A DNA stretch of 64,000 nucleotides, from positions 62,001 through 126,000 of the forward strand of contig CAJNDS010000382.1 of NCBI GenBank assembly GCA_905221605.1, read 5' to 3'. Each line of letters starts with the position of its first letter. Positions within the stretch are counted from its first letter, which is position 1. Positions 45,001-57,000 of the stretch are shown here, piece after piece. A model generated the notes under the pieces. The model did not search any database, was not told the origin of the DNA, and saw nothing but the letters and a program-made list of their open reading frames with translations. The position numbers and the translations under genes are program-made. Origin of the DNA: Symbiodinium natans (taxonomy: Eukaryota > Sar > Dinophyceae > Suessiales > Symbiodiniaceae).

Positions 45001-48000
45001 CCCAAATACCCTTACGCCAGAGTTGTCAGGTATTCAGGTTTGGGGTGTTCAAATTTCCCGGAACCCGATACCAGGCCCAGAAACCACTAAATCAACCCTT
45101 TTTGTTTGGCCTTCTCTTAGGTTGGGGGTAGTCAGGGGGAGGAGGATCCCATAACAAGGTGCCCCATACAACCCTTCCCATCCTAGTCAAAGCCCCAAGC
45201 CCCAAGCCCTCAGTTATCCAGATCGTGTGCCCATCTCCAGTACCCAAGGACGATACGACAATCGATACCCAACAAGGGCCCAGAAGGTGGACCCCTAAAC
45301 CCGAAACCTGAAACCTGAAACCCGAAAGCCCAAAGCCCTAAACCCCTCCTTCCTGGGGCAGATACCCTCCTGGACATGGGCGCACCCTCTACGCGAACTC
45401 GAGCATCGCCGAGCGGCTGGGCGCCGAGGCAAGGGCGGCTGGCCCGGGTTGGGGCTGAGGGATTTGGGGCTTTGCGGATGCTTCGGAGACCTGAGGGTGG
45501 GCACTCTCCTTATGAAAGAGTTCCCCAATAAGGGGCCCGATTTTTCAACAACTCTCATTTGCTCTGGAGGTTTGGGGGGTTTGGGTAGTTTTGAAGTTGA
45601 CAATCTGGGCACAGGAGAAGGTTGCCGGCTTGCTCTCGGCATCTCGTCCCTGGCAGGGCCTTGAGCACAAAAACACACCCCCAAGCCTCCGACGTGTTCC
45701 CCAAGCATGGGGGCCTGCTTTTGTTTCGGGAGGTGCCTCACACCACGGGGGACGACCGGCGGGTCTGGGTGCGCAGCCTTAAATGGAAGGTTTTAGGGCT
45801 CAGGGCTGAGGGCTGTTGGAAGGTTTCGGGTTCAGGGCTTAGATTCAATCCAGGATCATTCAGGTGGAAAGTTTCCCTCATTCAGCCTGTGTCCTTCTAT
45901 GACCCTGTGTGACTGACTGAGTGAGTGCCTTTGTATACTGCTTATAGAAGCCTCATGTTGGATAGCGTACCTGGAAACCCCCCCTTACTGAAGCTATTCT
46001 TCGCGTCTTATTTTTTCTCGGAGGGGGGGGGTATGTAGGAGGGGAAGGTTTGGTAGAGGGTTTGGGGTTGTAGGTTCAGGGCTTAGAGTTATGTATGTGT
46101 GTTGGTTGGGGGGAGGAAGGGCAGGGGGCGGAGGGGAAGGCGAAGGGGTTGTCTTTTCCGCGCCTTCGTTCCCACACAAAATGTGCAACATGTAATGTAA
46201 GCAGGCACAGGGGCACAGAGCCACCTTCACAAAGCCTCTCAAAATCCTGAAGCCCAGATACAATCGCCGTGGCACTTGGCTTGAAGGTTGAGGTTCCAGC
46301 GTCGAGCAAGGATTCAACCCTTTCAAGCCCCTTCAGCAACAAAAAAAGGTTCTCGCAATCCGCACTGCTGCAACAGCTGCTTGAGCACATGCCTTCCAAA
46401 CCCAACCTCTCAGCCCTCGGAAATTTTCACAGCACACAAGCCCGTCAATCAGAACGCATCTCAAGAGTATGAAGCCTGTCCGCGAGGTGCCCATGACGAA
46501 GCACGTGGCACGACGTATCGAGCAGAGGTAGGGCCGGTTCCTTGAGTGCTTAGGGTCTGCGGGAGGGTGGGGGGTGGGGGGGGGGGGGCGGAGAACCCCC
46601 CAAAACATCTGAACCTTGCTTCGTCCCAAAAGCCTAATTCGATTAAATCCCATCCCCTAAACCTGAAAGCCCATCCCCCTGAGAAGCAGTGCAGCTTCGG
46701 ATGTCTCTGGGATTCCTCAGACCACCTCCAGCTGCAGGCTACCGTAACACTTGGGCTGGTGCGGGCAGGTATCCGAAATGGTTCAGCTTCCTCCGCTCAC
46801 ACCGCAAGGCGCAAAGGGCAGTTAGAAATGGGGGGGGAGGGGTTAGGGTTCAAGAGGTGCAAATCCCTCGAATTAAGGTGTTCGGGTGGGGTTTTGGTTG
46901 TCGGGCGGCTTTAGGGCTTGAGGCTTCAGGCTAGGGCTTTAAGGTTTGTGGATTTCCATATCGGTATAATATAATATAATATATATATATATGTACATAT
47001 ACATATACATATGTGTATATATGTATCTATATATATATATATATGTATTAATTGATTTATATGTCTATATATATATATATGGGCGTCCGCCTATTGCGGT
47101 TCCCCTTATTTTTTAATAGGTTACATAAATGTATATATTTTAAACCCTAAACCATCGTCATAACCATGGCAACAAGTCGATGATGATGTAGGCACCCCAA
47201 ACCTATAGGGTTAAGTTTGACAGGTTTAGGGCTTAAGATTGAGGCATTTAAACGTAAGCCCGCAATGAAACCTAAACCCTAACCGTTCAACCCGATAGAG
47301 TTAAGGTTAAGCGGTTAGGGTTTCAGATTTAGGTATTTTTAAACTTTAAACCGAAACCCATAGAGATTTAACCTTAAGGGTTCAAAGTTGTGCATTTAGA
47401 CCTTAACCCTGATTCGTTTAGGGTCAGAACCCTAAAGCCCGATAGGGCTCTGCAAGGAACAAAGGTTTTGACCCTAAAGGGTGCTAAAGGCATACATGCC
47501 CAGACCTTAGGTTTTCTTGAACCATTGAACCCTACAGGGTTTAAAGGCTTAGGGTTAAAGGTTTGGGCATTACCAATACAATAGAACCTTAAAGCCCTAT
47601 AGGGCTTCGGGCTTAAATCCCTAAACCTTAAATCCCATAGGGTTATGCCTATGTTTGTAGGGCTTTCGTCCCGGTGACGCGCGAATACTTTGAGCAAATG
47701 TCCTTCAAAATAGAAACAAAAAGGATAATTCAAGTTTTGCTTATCGGGGGATGGTTGTTTGAGATATCTTAGGTAAGGTAGAGTTTTCCGGATGGGTTTT
47801 GTTTTGCTTATTGGGGCGTGATGGGGTTACCGTCATTGTCTTATAGGTTTATTTACATGTATATAAATCAAACCCTGAACCCTAGTTATAGCCGCAGCAA
47901 AAAGTTATAACCTTGTCATACACATATATCCTACTTGCTGGGATTCAACATGTAAGCAAACTATCTCGTTAAATGATGGAATTCAGGTTTTGCTTATCGG

Positions 48001-51000
48001 GGGATGGTTGCTTGAGATATCTTAGCTAAGGTAAAGTCTTTGGGACAGATGTTTTGTTTCGCTTATTGGGGTGTGATGGGCTTCCCCTTATTCTTATGGG
48101 TTTACATAAGTGTATAAAAATCAAACCCCAACCCATAGTTATAAGCACAGCAATAAGTTATAACCTTGTCATATAGATATTTCCGCAGAGCTCGTCAAAT
48201 CCGATCATGATGTAGGCACCCCAACCCTATAGGTTTAAGGTTGACAGGTTTAGGGTTTAAGATTGAAGCATTTTAACCTAAGCCGGCAATTCAACCTAAA
48301 CCCTAACCTTTAAACCCTATAGAGTTAGGGTTTAAGGAGTTAGGGTTTAAGGCGCAATCCCATATAGTATACATACACTTATGAGCAGAAAAGACACGGG
48401 GGACACTGCTTGCGATTCAGAATATTCGGAGCAGAAAAGACACAGGGGACACTGCGTGCGAATCAGGCTTTTTAGGAGCAGAAAAGATGCGGACGAGGTA
48501 CCTCGGCAGGAGCACCATTAAACCATTAAACCATTAAACCATTAAACCATTGAACCTTTAAACCCTTAAACCATTGAACCATTAAACCATTAAACCAATG
48601 GTTTCCCCCTTATGAGAATCCCCTAAACTATTAAACCATTGAACCATTAAACCATTAAACCATTAAACCAATGGTTTTCCCCATATGAGAATCCCTGAAA
48701 CCATTAAACCATTAAACCATTAAACCATTAAACCATTAAGCCATTAAGCCATTAAGCCATTAAGCCATTAAGCCATTAAACCATTAAACCAATGGTTGCC
48801 CCCCCCCCCCCATGAAAATGGTTGAATGGTTAAGGGGATTCTCATATGGGGGAAACCAATGGTTTCATGGTTTAATGGTTTATGGTTTAATAGTTTAATC
48901 GTTGAGGGGATTTTCATAAGGGGGAAACCATTGGTTTAATGGTTTAATAGTTTAATGGTTTAATGGTTTAGGGGGTTTTTCATAAGGGGGGAAACCATTG
49001 GTTTAATGGTTTAATGGTTCAATGGTTTAATGGTTTTGGGGATTTTCATAAAAGGGAAACCATTGGTTTACTGGTTTAATGGTTTAACGGTTTAACGGTT
49101 TAATGGTTTAATGGTTTTAGGGATTTTCGTATGGGGAAACCATTGGTTGAATGGTTAAATGGTTTAAACTGTTTAAGGGAATGTGCAAAAAAAAACACAG
49201 GGGAACCGCTATAGGCGGTGACCCATATATATATATATATATGTGTGTGTTTTTTTTTATTGTTTTTATCTTTTTTTTGTGGGGGGGGGTGGTTCTGGGT
49301 TCTGTGGTGCTCGTCGGGATGACGTGTGGTGATGGAGGTGCAAGGCCGTCGTTTGTTGGTGGACCATGCTCGGATGTCCTGGGATGCCCCGTCGTACCCT
49401 CATTCTGTTTGAGGGTTTAGGGTTTAGGGTTGGGATCCCTTATACACTCACTTCAACAAACAATGACCCCTTTTGTACTCACAGGTGGTAAGATGGAGGC
49501 GGCACACAAGTAACACCACACCCGAAACGAAGATAGAGTCTGAAACCCAATCCTGCACCCCGAAGCTTTTCCCACAACCCTATCGCCCCAAAAAACCGAA
49601 GCCACCGAGGCACCTACTGCAGAGTAAAGCCTACAAGCCCTACGCCCTCACCATAAGTGTCACCAGGGCCGCTACTCAAGCAAGCTCGGCTCCTGTGGGA
49701 CTAGCGACAGCGAGAAGGCACCTGCCACCAGCAGTGTCTTTTTTTAAGTTGTTGGTGTTTTTTGTTTGTTTTGGGGAGTTTAGGGTTGGGGTTTGGGGCG
49801 CTTCGGGGGTTCAGGAGTTCAGACGTTTAAGGGTTTTTTCTCGCAGGTTGTTTAATGACTTTGTCGGGCTTAGGGTCTTCACTTCACACATCTGAAGGGG
49901 TGTAGGGTTGTGCACAGAGAACCCTCGGCCTGCCGATGTTTGCCGCAAATACAATGGCTCAACTTTTGCGAGGAGTTGCACCTCGGGTCCTAGATTTCGG
50001 CTCGGACTGCCCCAAATGCAGTCGCTCGATTCTGAATTTGGCCCCCAATACGCGTGCAAAACGGCTTCCAGAACCCGCCTACGGCCTCCTTCCGGGGGGC
50101 AGCTGGGCCCTGAAGCCTGATTTTCCCAAGCCCTAAACAGTTGAAACGTTTCAACCATAATGAAAGCCAGATGCGCTGTTTGGAGTACTTTCCCGGGCCC
50201 CCAATGATTTGTTAATTACTTACCTTCTCGGGGTTGGTTTGGGATTTGGTTTGGGATTTCATGTTTGGGGTAGTTTAGATTTTTTGTGTTGGTGTGGCGT
50301 TTAGTCCTGTGAGTTCAGGGTTTTAGGAAATTGCTGGTTTTCCTTGGAGGCAGTGCCTAGCTCTTGAGCCCTACACCCTGAAACCCTAAGCTCCACAGAC
50401 CCCTTCCCCCGAACCACAAAGAAGAAAGCAAAACATGAAACCTAAACCCTACACCCAACACCCCAAACCACACCCCAAACCCTTTAAACCCCAAGACCTA
50501 AGCCCGAAACCCAAACCGCAGCTGCGGGTGCAGGAAAACAGTCCAGAGGAGGCCCTGCAAGGAATCTGGTGGCTGGGGCCTTGGAATCCGTGGAGTTGCC
50601 GCCGCAGCCGGGGGTTTAGGGTATAGGATTTGGGGATTCAGGGTTTAGGGTTTAGGGTGTAGGGTTTCTTTGGGGAGGGCTTAGGGTTTTGGGTTTAGGG
50701 CGGAGGGTCGAGGGTTCAAGATCGAGGGTATTTATAGAGGTCTATTGGGGAGAGCGGTGTGTGGTGTTACAGGGCTTAGGGGTCTTGGATTGCAGGTTTG
50801 GGCTTTTGGGTTCCGGGGGTTTGCGGTTCGGGGTTGGAGGTTTAGGGTTGTGCCACTAAGTTCAGGCTCAGGGTTCGGGGCGTTGGCTAGGAGGGGCTCT
50901 TCAAAGTGCAGCTCATCGAGCATCTGGATCTCCAGAATGGTATTCTTGAGTGTTACCAGCTTACGGCTCCGGGCTCCGGGGGCTGAATGTTTTCGGGTCC

Positions 51001-54000
51001 AGGCCTTCCATTTGGACTTCATGACTCTGGTGTTCCAGGGAAGTTGGGGCTTCGGGGCTGTGGCTGGGTGTTCTTTGTGCAGCGGAGGTGGTATCTGACT
51101 TCGCATCCGCATTCTGGCACTCGACACTATGGCACTCTCTTCAAGGCGGCTGTTTTTCGAGAGATCAGGGTTCACGGTCCCAGGCGTAAGACCCAGGCTA
51201 CTACGCTTATTGTAGGGACATGGGTTTCGTCACCGTGTGGGGACTGGGCCGGATCAAGCTCGTCCTTCAGCATGGTGATGGACGCCAGCTTGGAAACCTA
51301 ATTTTAGAGGCTACCAAATGCTTGCGAAATTGCCCGGATTCCTTTAATTTAGACATCCCTTGCCTAAGCCCTGAAACACCATTTCGATGCAAGGGCCACA
51401 TGGGGCCACTGCAACGAGCTTGCACAGTGACTGCCTCCATATGAGCTTGATACAGTATGCGTCGCCGCCTGCAACGATCAGGATGTGCTCGGGTCAACAG
51501 GGTTTGGGCTTCAAAGGCTTACGCTCATGCCGTTCGGGGCTGAATGAGACCTGAAGTCCTGGGCCTCAGAATCCCAGGCCCAAGCACGTTACCCCAGAGC
51601 GCGAACTTGGAATCCCCAAACCGTTAACATCCCTGGGCCTGCCAGGAAACGCAGCTGGGGGCGAATGCAGAAGAGTGGCAGACGCTCATGAATGATCCGG
51701 CCGCTACCATTGTGAGATTTGGTGGCAGTTTTTGAAGAGGCTTGAAATTAAGGAGCTATTGAAAAGGGGGGGGGGGCTTTGTAACGATAACAAACCTTCA
51801 AAACCGCGCATCCCCAAAATATGTGCAACTTATCGTAGTGCGGGCTGCGCTCTGCTAAGGAAAGCCCCACCCGAAGACTCAACATTTTGACTTGAGGCTC
51901 AGGTTAGGGCACAACCATAGGTCAATATACTATACTATACTTTCTCTCTCTCTCTCTCTCGCTCTCTCTCTCTCTCTCGCGCCCTTTCTCTTTTGTCTTC
52001 CGAAGATCCGAGGAGCATCGAAGATGGCCTCGATGGACGCGAGAACGGGGTGCTTTTCCGGCGCACGTGCCCCGACATGTTGGGTGGGCTCAGGGTTGTA
52101 CTCCTGCTTTGGGTCCCGAAGCCCTAAACTACACCCTAAACCTAGACCTTACACCCGGCATGCTAGTTAAACAAAGGTTGGCGCGGCGCAGGCAGCTACG
52201 ACACCAGCTCCAGGCACGTGCAATGGTCTCTTCAGCCTGCGAGGGCGTTGAGGGCCGTCGAGGGCAGGTTTCAGGATTTTACGAGTTTTAGAGCCCTCTT
52301 GGATTTTAGGGCTTTGCGGTTGTGACTGTTTTGCGCCGTTTGAGCAATTTCTCTTGGAATGAGCACGTGGGCTGTAGATGGGGGCAACGTGGCGAGATGC
52401 CAGGCCCGTTACTTGGGCGGACGCCCTCCAAGCCTACACCCTTAATCTACATACAGCCTGATCCACTGTACAGCCTGAAACCCTGGACCATCAACCTAAA
52501 CCCGACATGCTAAACCCGAAACCCTATAACAAGCCTTTTAAACTCATGAGCCCTCGACGCGAAAGATGACAGGGCCTGATCGCTATGGAAATCAGCGCAG
52601 AGGGCGGGGCAGCACCATCGACTCTGGGCTTGGAAGTTGGTTTGTTGGGTTTTGGGGGGGCGGGGGGGGTTTAAGGGGTTTAGGGGGTTTGTAGAGTTTA
52701 TGGAGTTTATGTGGTTCAGTGTTTAGGGTGGGGGTTGGGGCACGGTGTAGGGTTAAGAGTTAAGAGCGGGCTGAGCGCTTGATTCTTCCTGTTGGAGCTG
52801 GTCAAAGCCCCCTTGTGGGTTCTTTCTATAGTCGCATCACCCACCTGCAGCAAAGACCCAAAAAGGGGCTCCCTAAGCCCAAACCCCTGAACCCTAAACC
52901 CTGAAACCCTAAACCCTCCAGCGCCACCCTTACACCAATCGACTTCAGCTCAGGACTGACCCAGAAGATGTGGCTGGTATGCAGAGCGGGCATCAGGGCT
53001 TCGGGTATGGAACGCTTCTCACTTTGGGTGTGGGAGGGATTGAAGTCTTAAAGCGGGTTGCTGTAGGTTTCTCAGTCCGACCGAATTTCGAAGATGATTC
53101 CACTCCTTGTGGGCCCTGAATGACTTCCAATATCCCCCCCTCCCCTAAACGCGAAGCCCTGAAATCTCTGCACTCCAACACCCCAACTCCCCAACTCCCC
53201 AACACCCCAACACCCCCACACCCCAACTCCCGAACACCCCAACACCCCCACACCCCAACACGCCCAACAGCCCCAACAGCCCCAACACCCCAGCACCCCA
53301 GCACCCCCACACCCCCAACACCCCCAGCACCCCAGCACCCTCCAGCACCCCAACACCCAACCAACACCCCAACACCCAACCAACGCCCAACCCAAGAAGC
53401 TCAAGCTCTCAGTCAGGATCCCGCCGAGCTTGCGGAGCCTCTGCAGCAGCCAACAAACTCGGGCCTTTTGTTTGGTGGCCTGGGGGTTGGAGGGCGTTTT
53501 GGGGGGGGACTTGGGGTTTAAGGTTTAAGTTCTTGGGGCTTCAGGCCTGTTTTGATTGGGCATCAGGCCGAGAGAGGTTGGTGAAGACACCTGGGGTGAG
53601 AGTGGTGTCGAACGCAGGGTTTAGAGGCTCACTGGTGTTTTGATGGGGGTTCGGGGTCTCGCTAGGCTTTAAGCTTGCTGGGCTTTCTCTTGGCTTGTTT
53701 TTTTTTGTTGCCTTGTTTTTGTTTTTTGTGATTTTTGTTGGAGGGTGGGTGAAATGACATGAAAAAGTTCAACTTTGAAAGCAACAGCCGTTTCTTCCCT
53801 ACTTAGAAATTCTCAAGTGCGATTGGGGGGGGCTTCGGGCTTATGGGCTGTGCAGGCTTCAGGGGCTGAAGCCTCACAGCCTCTTAAGACCTAGAAACCC
53901 GAAAGCATGCTAGACCATGCTAATCCTCTAAACTTTAAACCGTGCTAAGCCCCTAAACCCCCTGCGCAAGCGCAGACTCCCCATCCTCGGCCCAGTCATA

Positions 54001-57000
54001 GCGTGCCTACACAGGGGGCACGACATGCTGTAAGCAGCTAGTACTGTAAAGCTGCAGCACTGGATCCAGACAACCCCCCCCCAACATGTTCCAAAGACTT
54101 GCTTCGGGCCTTATGGAGGTGTTACAGGGTTTCGCAGGGTTGCATAGGGTTTTACATTGTGTTATTGGGCTTGATGGGGTTTTGATAGGGCATTTGGGGT
54201 TGATAGGGCGTGTGGGGGGTTGCAGGGCTTGTAAGGGTTTCTTCTCCCCTCGATGCCGCTCGAGGCCCCACGTATTCTGCTTGCAAACCCGACCAGAAAC
54301 GAGCCAAGGCACTGGCATCTTCGGGTAGATACATGCGCTCCGAGCAGTGAAAGATGGGCCTGGATCTGTGGAAGACCCCGAAAAGCCTTGAAACCCGTAA
54401 AGCCCCAGTCTAGGCCCTAAGCTTCTTCAAGGATTGTAGCATGTGGGTCCAAAAAACCTAAACACTCGACCGTAGAACAAGATAGTCAGGCTCCCAGTAC
54501 CTAGTCAGGTCAACTAAACCTAAACCCTATACCCTGTAACCCTTGCCAACAACAACCTCCAAAACAGAGCCGGCGGCTGGTCTTGCACTGCTGAGCCATG
54601 TTAGAGACCGAGCATGGCAGGCACGACAAAAGAGGATCCAGGGTTTATGGTTAAGATCCAGGGGTTATGATTGAGAAGCATGTGTACTCTGGTGTGGAGT
54701 GTAGGGTGCCAGGGTTCAGGCTTGCTGGCTCTGGGTCGGGGGGAGGGGGGTGGCCTGGGGAGCCACGAACCTCATGATGGTGGTTGGTGTTTGCTTGTAG
54801 GGCAGGTAAGCCCATGTCGGGCAGCATCCGGATCTAATGGTAACAAGTCAAAATTCGAACCCCAAATCCTAGTAATTTGTCAAGACCCAAACCCTGAACC
54901 CCCGTACCCTGAGCCGTTTGGTTCCGTTCAAGATGGGAGGCGTCTCTTTGGAGCTCCGGCTTAAGCCGCCGGCCTAAATTCCCAATCCCCAACTGGTTGT
55001 TTGAGGACTGAGGTCGGCGGGTTGAACTTCGTCTTAGGTGTTACAACGCCCTCTTTTCATAACCCAGTGGTTTGCATTTCCCTTCAAAGCCCAGCCAGTG
55101 AGACCTTAAACCCCTATAAATACGAGGCCACTGAAGCCCCAAAGCGCCGAAGTCCAAATCGCACACCTTGCAACCTCCAAAAAACCTCAAATCTCCGAAA
55201 GCACACAAGCCACAAACCGAAACCCAAGCCGCGAGCCCTAGACCCTTACAAGACGAAGGAGGTCTTGACTTACGCCTCCAGCCTTCCGAGGAAGTAGCAA
55301 AAAGCATAGTGGATACCAGGGTTCCAAGTGCAGTATAGCAAAGCTCGCATCCCTAAAGCCTGAGACCGAAGCCCTATAAACCCTATCAGCCCTGTGAGCC
55401 CTACATACCCTATCAGCTCTGTGAGCCGTGCCCTATCAACCCTATGAACCCCACAAACCCCATAAACGCCCTGCAAAAACTCACAACCCCCCAAAAACAA
55501 CTCATAAGGCCTCAAGAACCATTTCCCTCACACTGCAGCGCCATTCTTACGAGGCTCCGGCCTGGGGGAGTGCCCGGGGCCTGTGGAGTTTGGGGCGTCG
55601 GGGGTTTGGGGCCTTTAGGGTTTAAGGGTTTTATAGAGCTGACGGGCTTTATCGGGCTCATAGGTCTACAGGGTTGATGGGCTTGTAATTGTAGTGAGGT
55701 TTATAGGGTTTATAGGGCAGGCTCAACGGGTTAGATGCATGTTCGTGTTGGGTTCTGTATTGGCTAAAGACGGCAAAGGAGGGGCAGGTTTCTGGGTAAC
55801 AATGAAGAAACCCTCTAGATACCATAAGCCCTAAGCTCGAAACTCGAAGTACCTAAGCCCTAAACTCTAAACCCTATAAGCCCTAATACACCCCATCGAC
55901 CGTTGCTTCCGCCGGGAAAAGAACGCCTCGCCCTATGAGGCTGGTCCTCATCGAGCCTGGCACACCGACAGGCCTCGCCCTCCATGGGAGATGATTGGCA
56001 AACTATTGCGAATAAAAGTCCCAGAAATGTAACTGCATCTATTGCATATGCATGTATATATGTAAATGTATATGTATGTCTTTATTTGTTTGACAATTTC
56101 ATAAGATATGGAATAGAACATAGTGTAATATTGTGCAGGTCTTCCTTTCGGAGTTAGGGTTTGGGGTCTAGGGGTTTTAGTGATGAAGGTTCAAGGTCTC
56201 TTTTCGGATCCGATAACGGACATGGTTCAGAGAACTGCTCATATTGGGTACCCTAGGTGTTAAGGGCGTCTCTGGCACCCTGCAACAGCTTTTGGAACCC
56301 TTTCTGAGCTTCCGAAGAGCTAAAGGTCATCCTTGAGCCCTGCAACCCCAAAAAGCTCTTCAACCTGAGGGCCCTAAGAGTGGATGTACAGCAGGGTTCC
56401 GGTTCATGCACCACACGCGCGAGATGCTGATCAGCCGTGTCGGGCCAGCGACCAAGGCATGTTTGGTCTCGGGGGTTGAGTTGAGTTGAGGAGGGGGGGG
56501 GGGGGCGGGGATTGGGGATTCGTCAGGATTATATACCAGGATTACCTTAGAGATGTACTCCCCGGACTGGCCTCCATGGTGTGTAGGGTTTTCCGTGCTT
56601 TAGCTTAGCAGTCATGCTTGAGGCACTGTGCATTAGCGGTTCAGGGGTTAGCTAGACTTGAAATGAAGGTTGATGACGGGAACTTCGGGTTGAAGGGCTT
56701 ACGAAAAAACGGCTAAGTACTTAACTTTACGGATATGAAGTAGGTATGCAGGGCTTTATGGTTCTGCTCAGGTTTTCTGAACTGGCCGTCTCAGGTTGTT
56801 TGGCTGTTCAGGGGTTTCGGCTGAGGCCAGACAACTTCCACTTTGTGGTCCGCGATCTCAGCCGTTGTCTGGATTGGGCTTGGCGCTAGACAACGCCCCG
56901 AAAACCCGAACCTGACCTCCCGAACCTTCCCCCCAAGAATATGCGACTGGGCTTTGGAGATCTGGAGGGCTTGGGGGTAATAGGTTTAGGCGTCTTGTTC

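Noticed and set aside
48508-49170. CRISPR-like array
   Set aside because: The repeats are eight-base units with no unique spacers, and the genome is eukaryotic.
50732-51175. 147-codon minus-strand frame
   Set aside because: Part of it is a translation of telomere-like units. Plus-strand islands 50891-50986 (LFKVQLIEHLDLQNGILECY) and 51083-51169 cover the same DNA with better borders, but none is proven.
53072-53521. Gly/Val/Cys-rich or Pro-rich protein
   Set aside because: It is fully explained by the CCCCAACA minisatellite in both strands.
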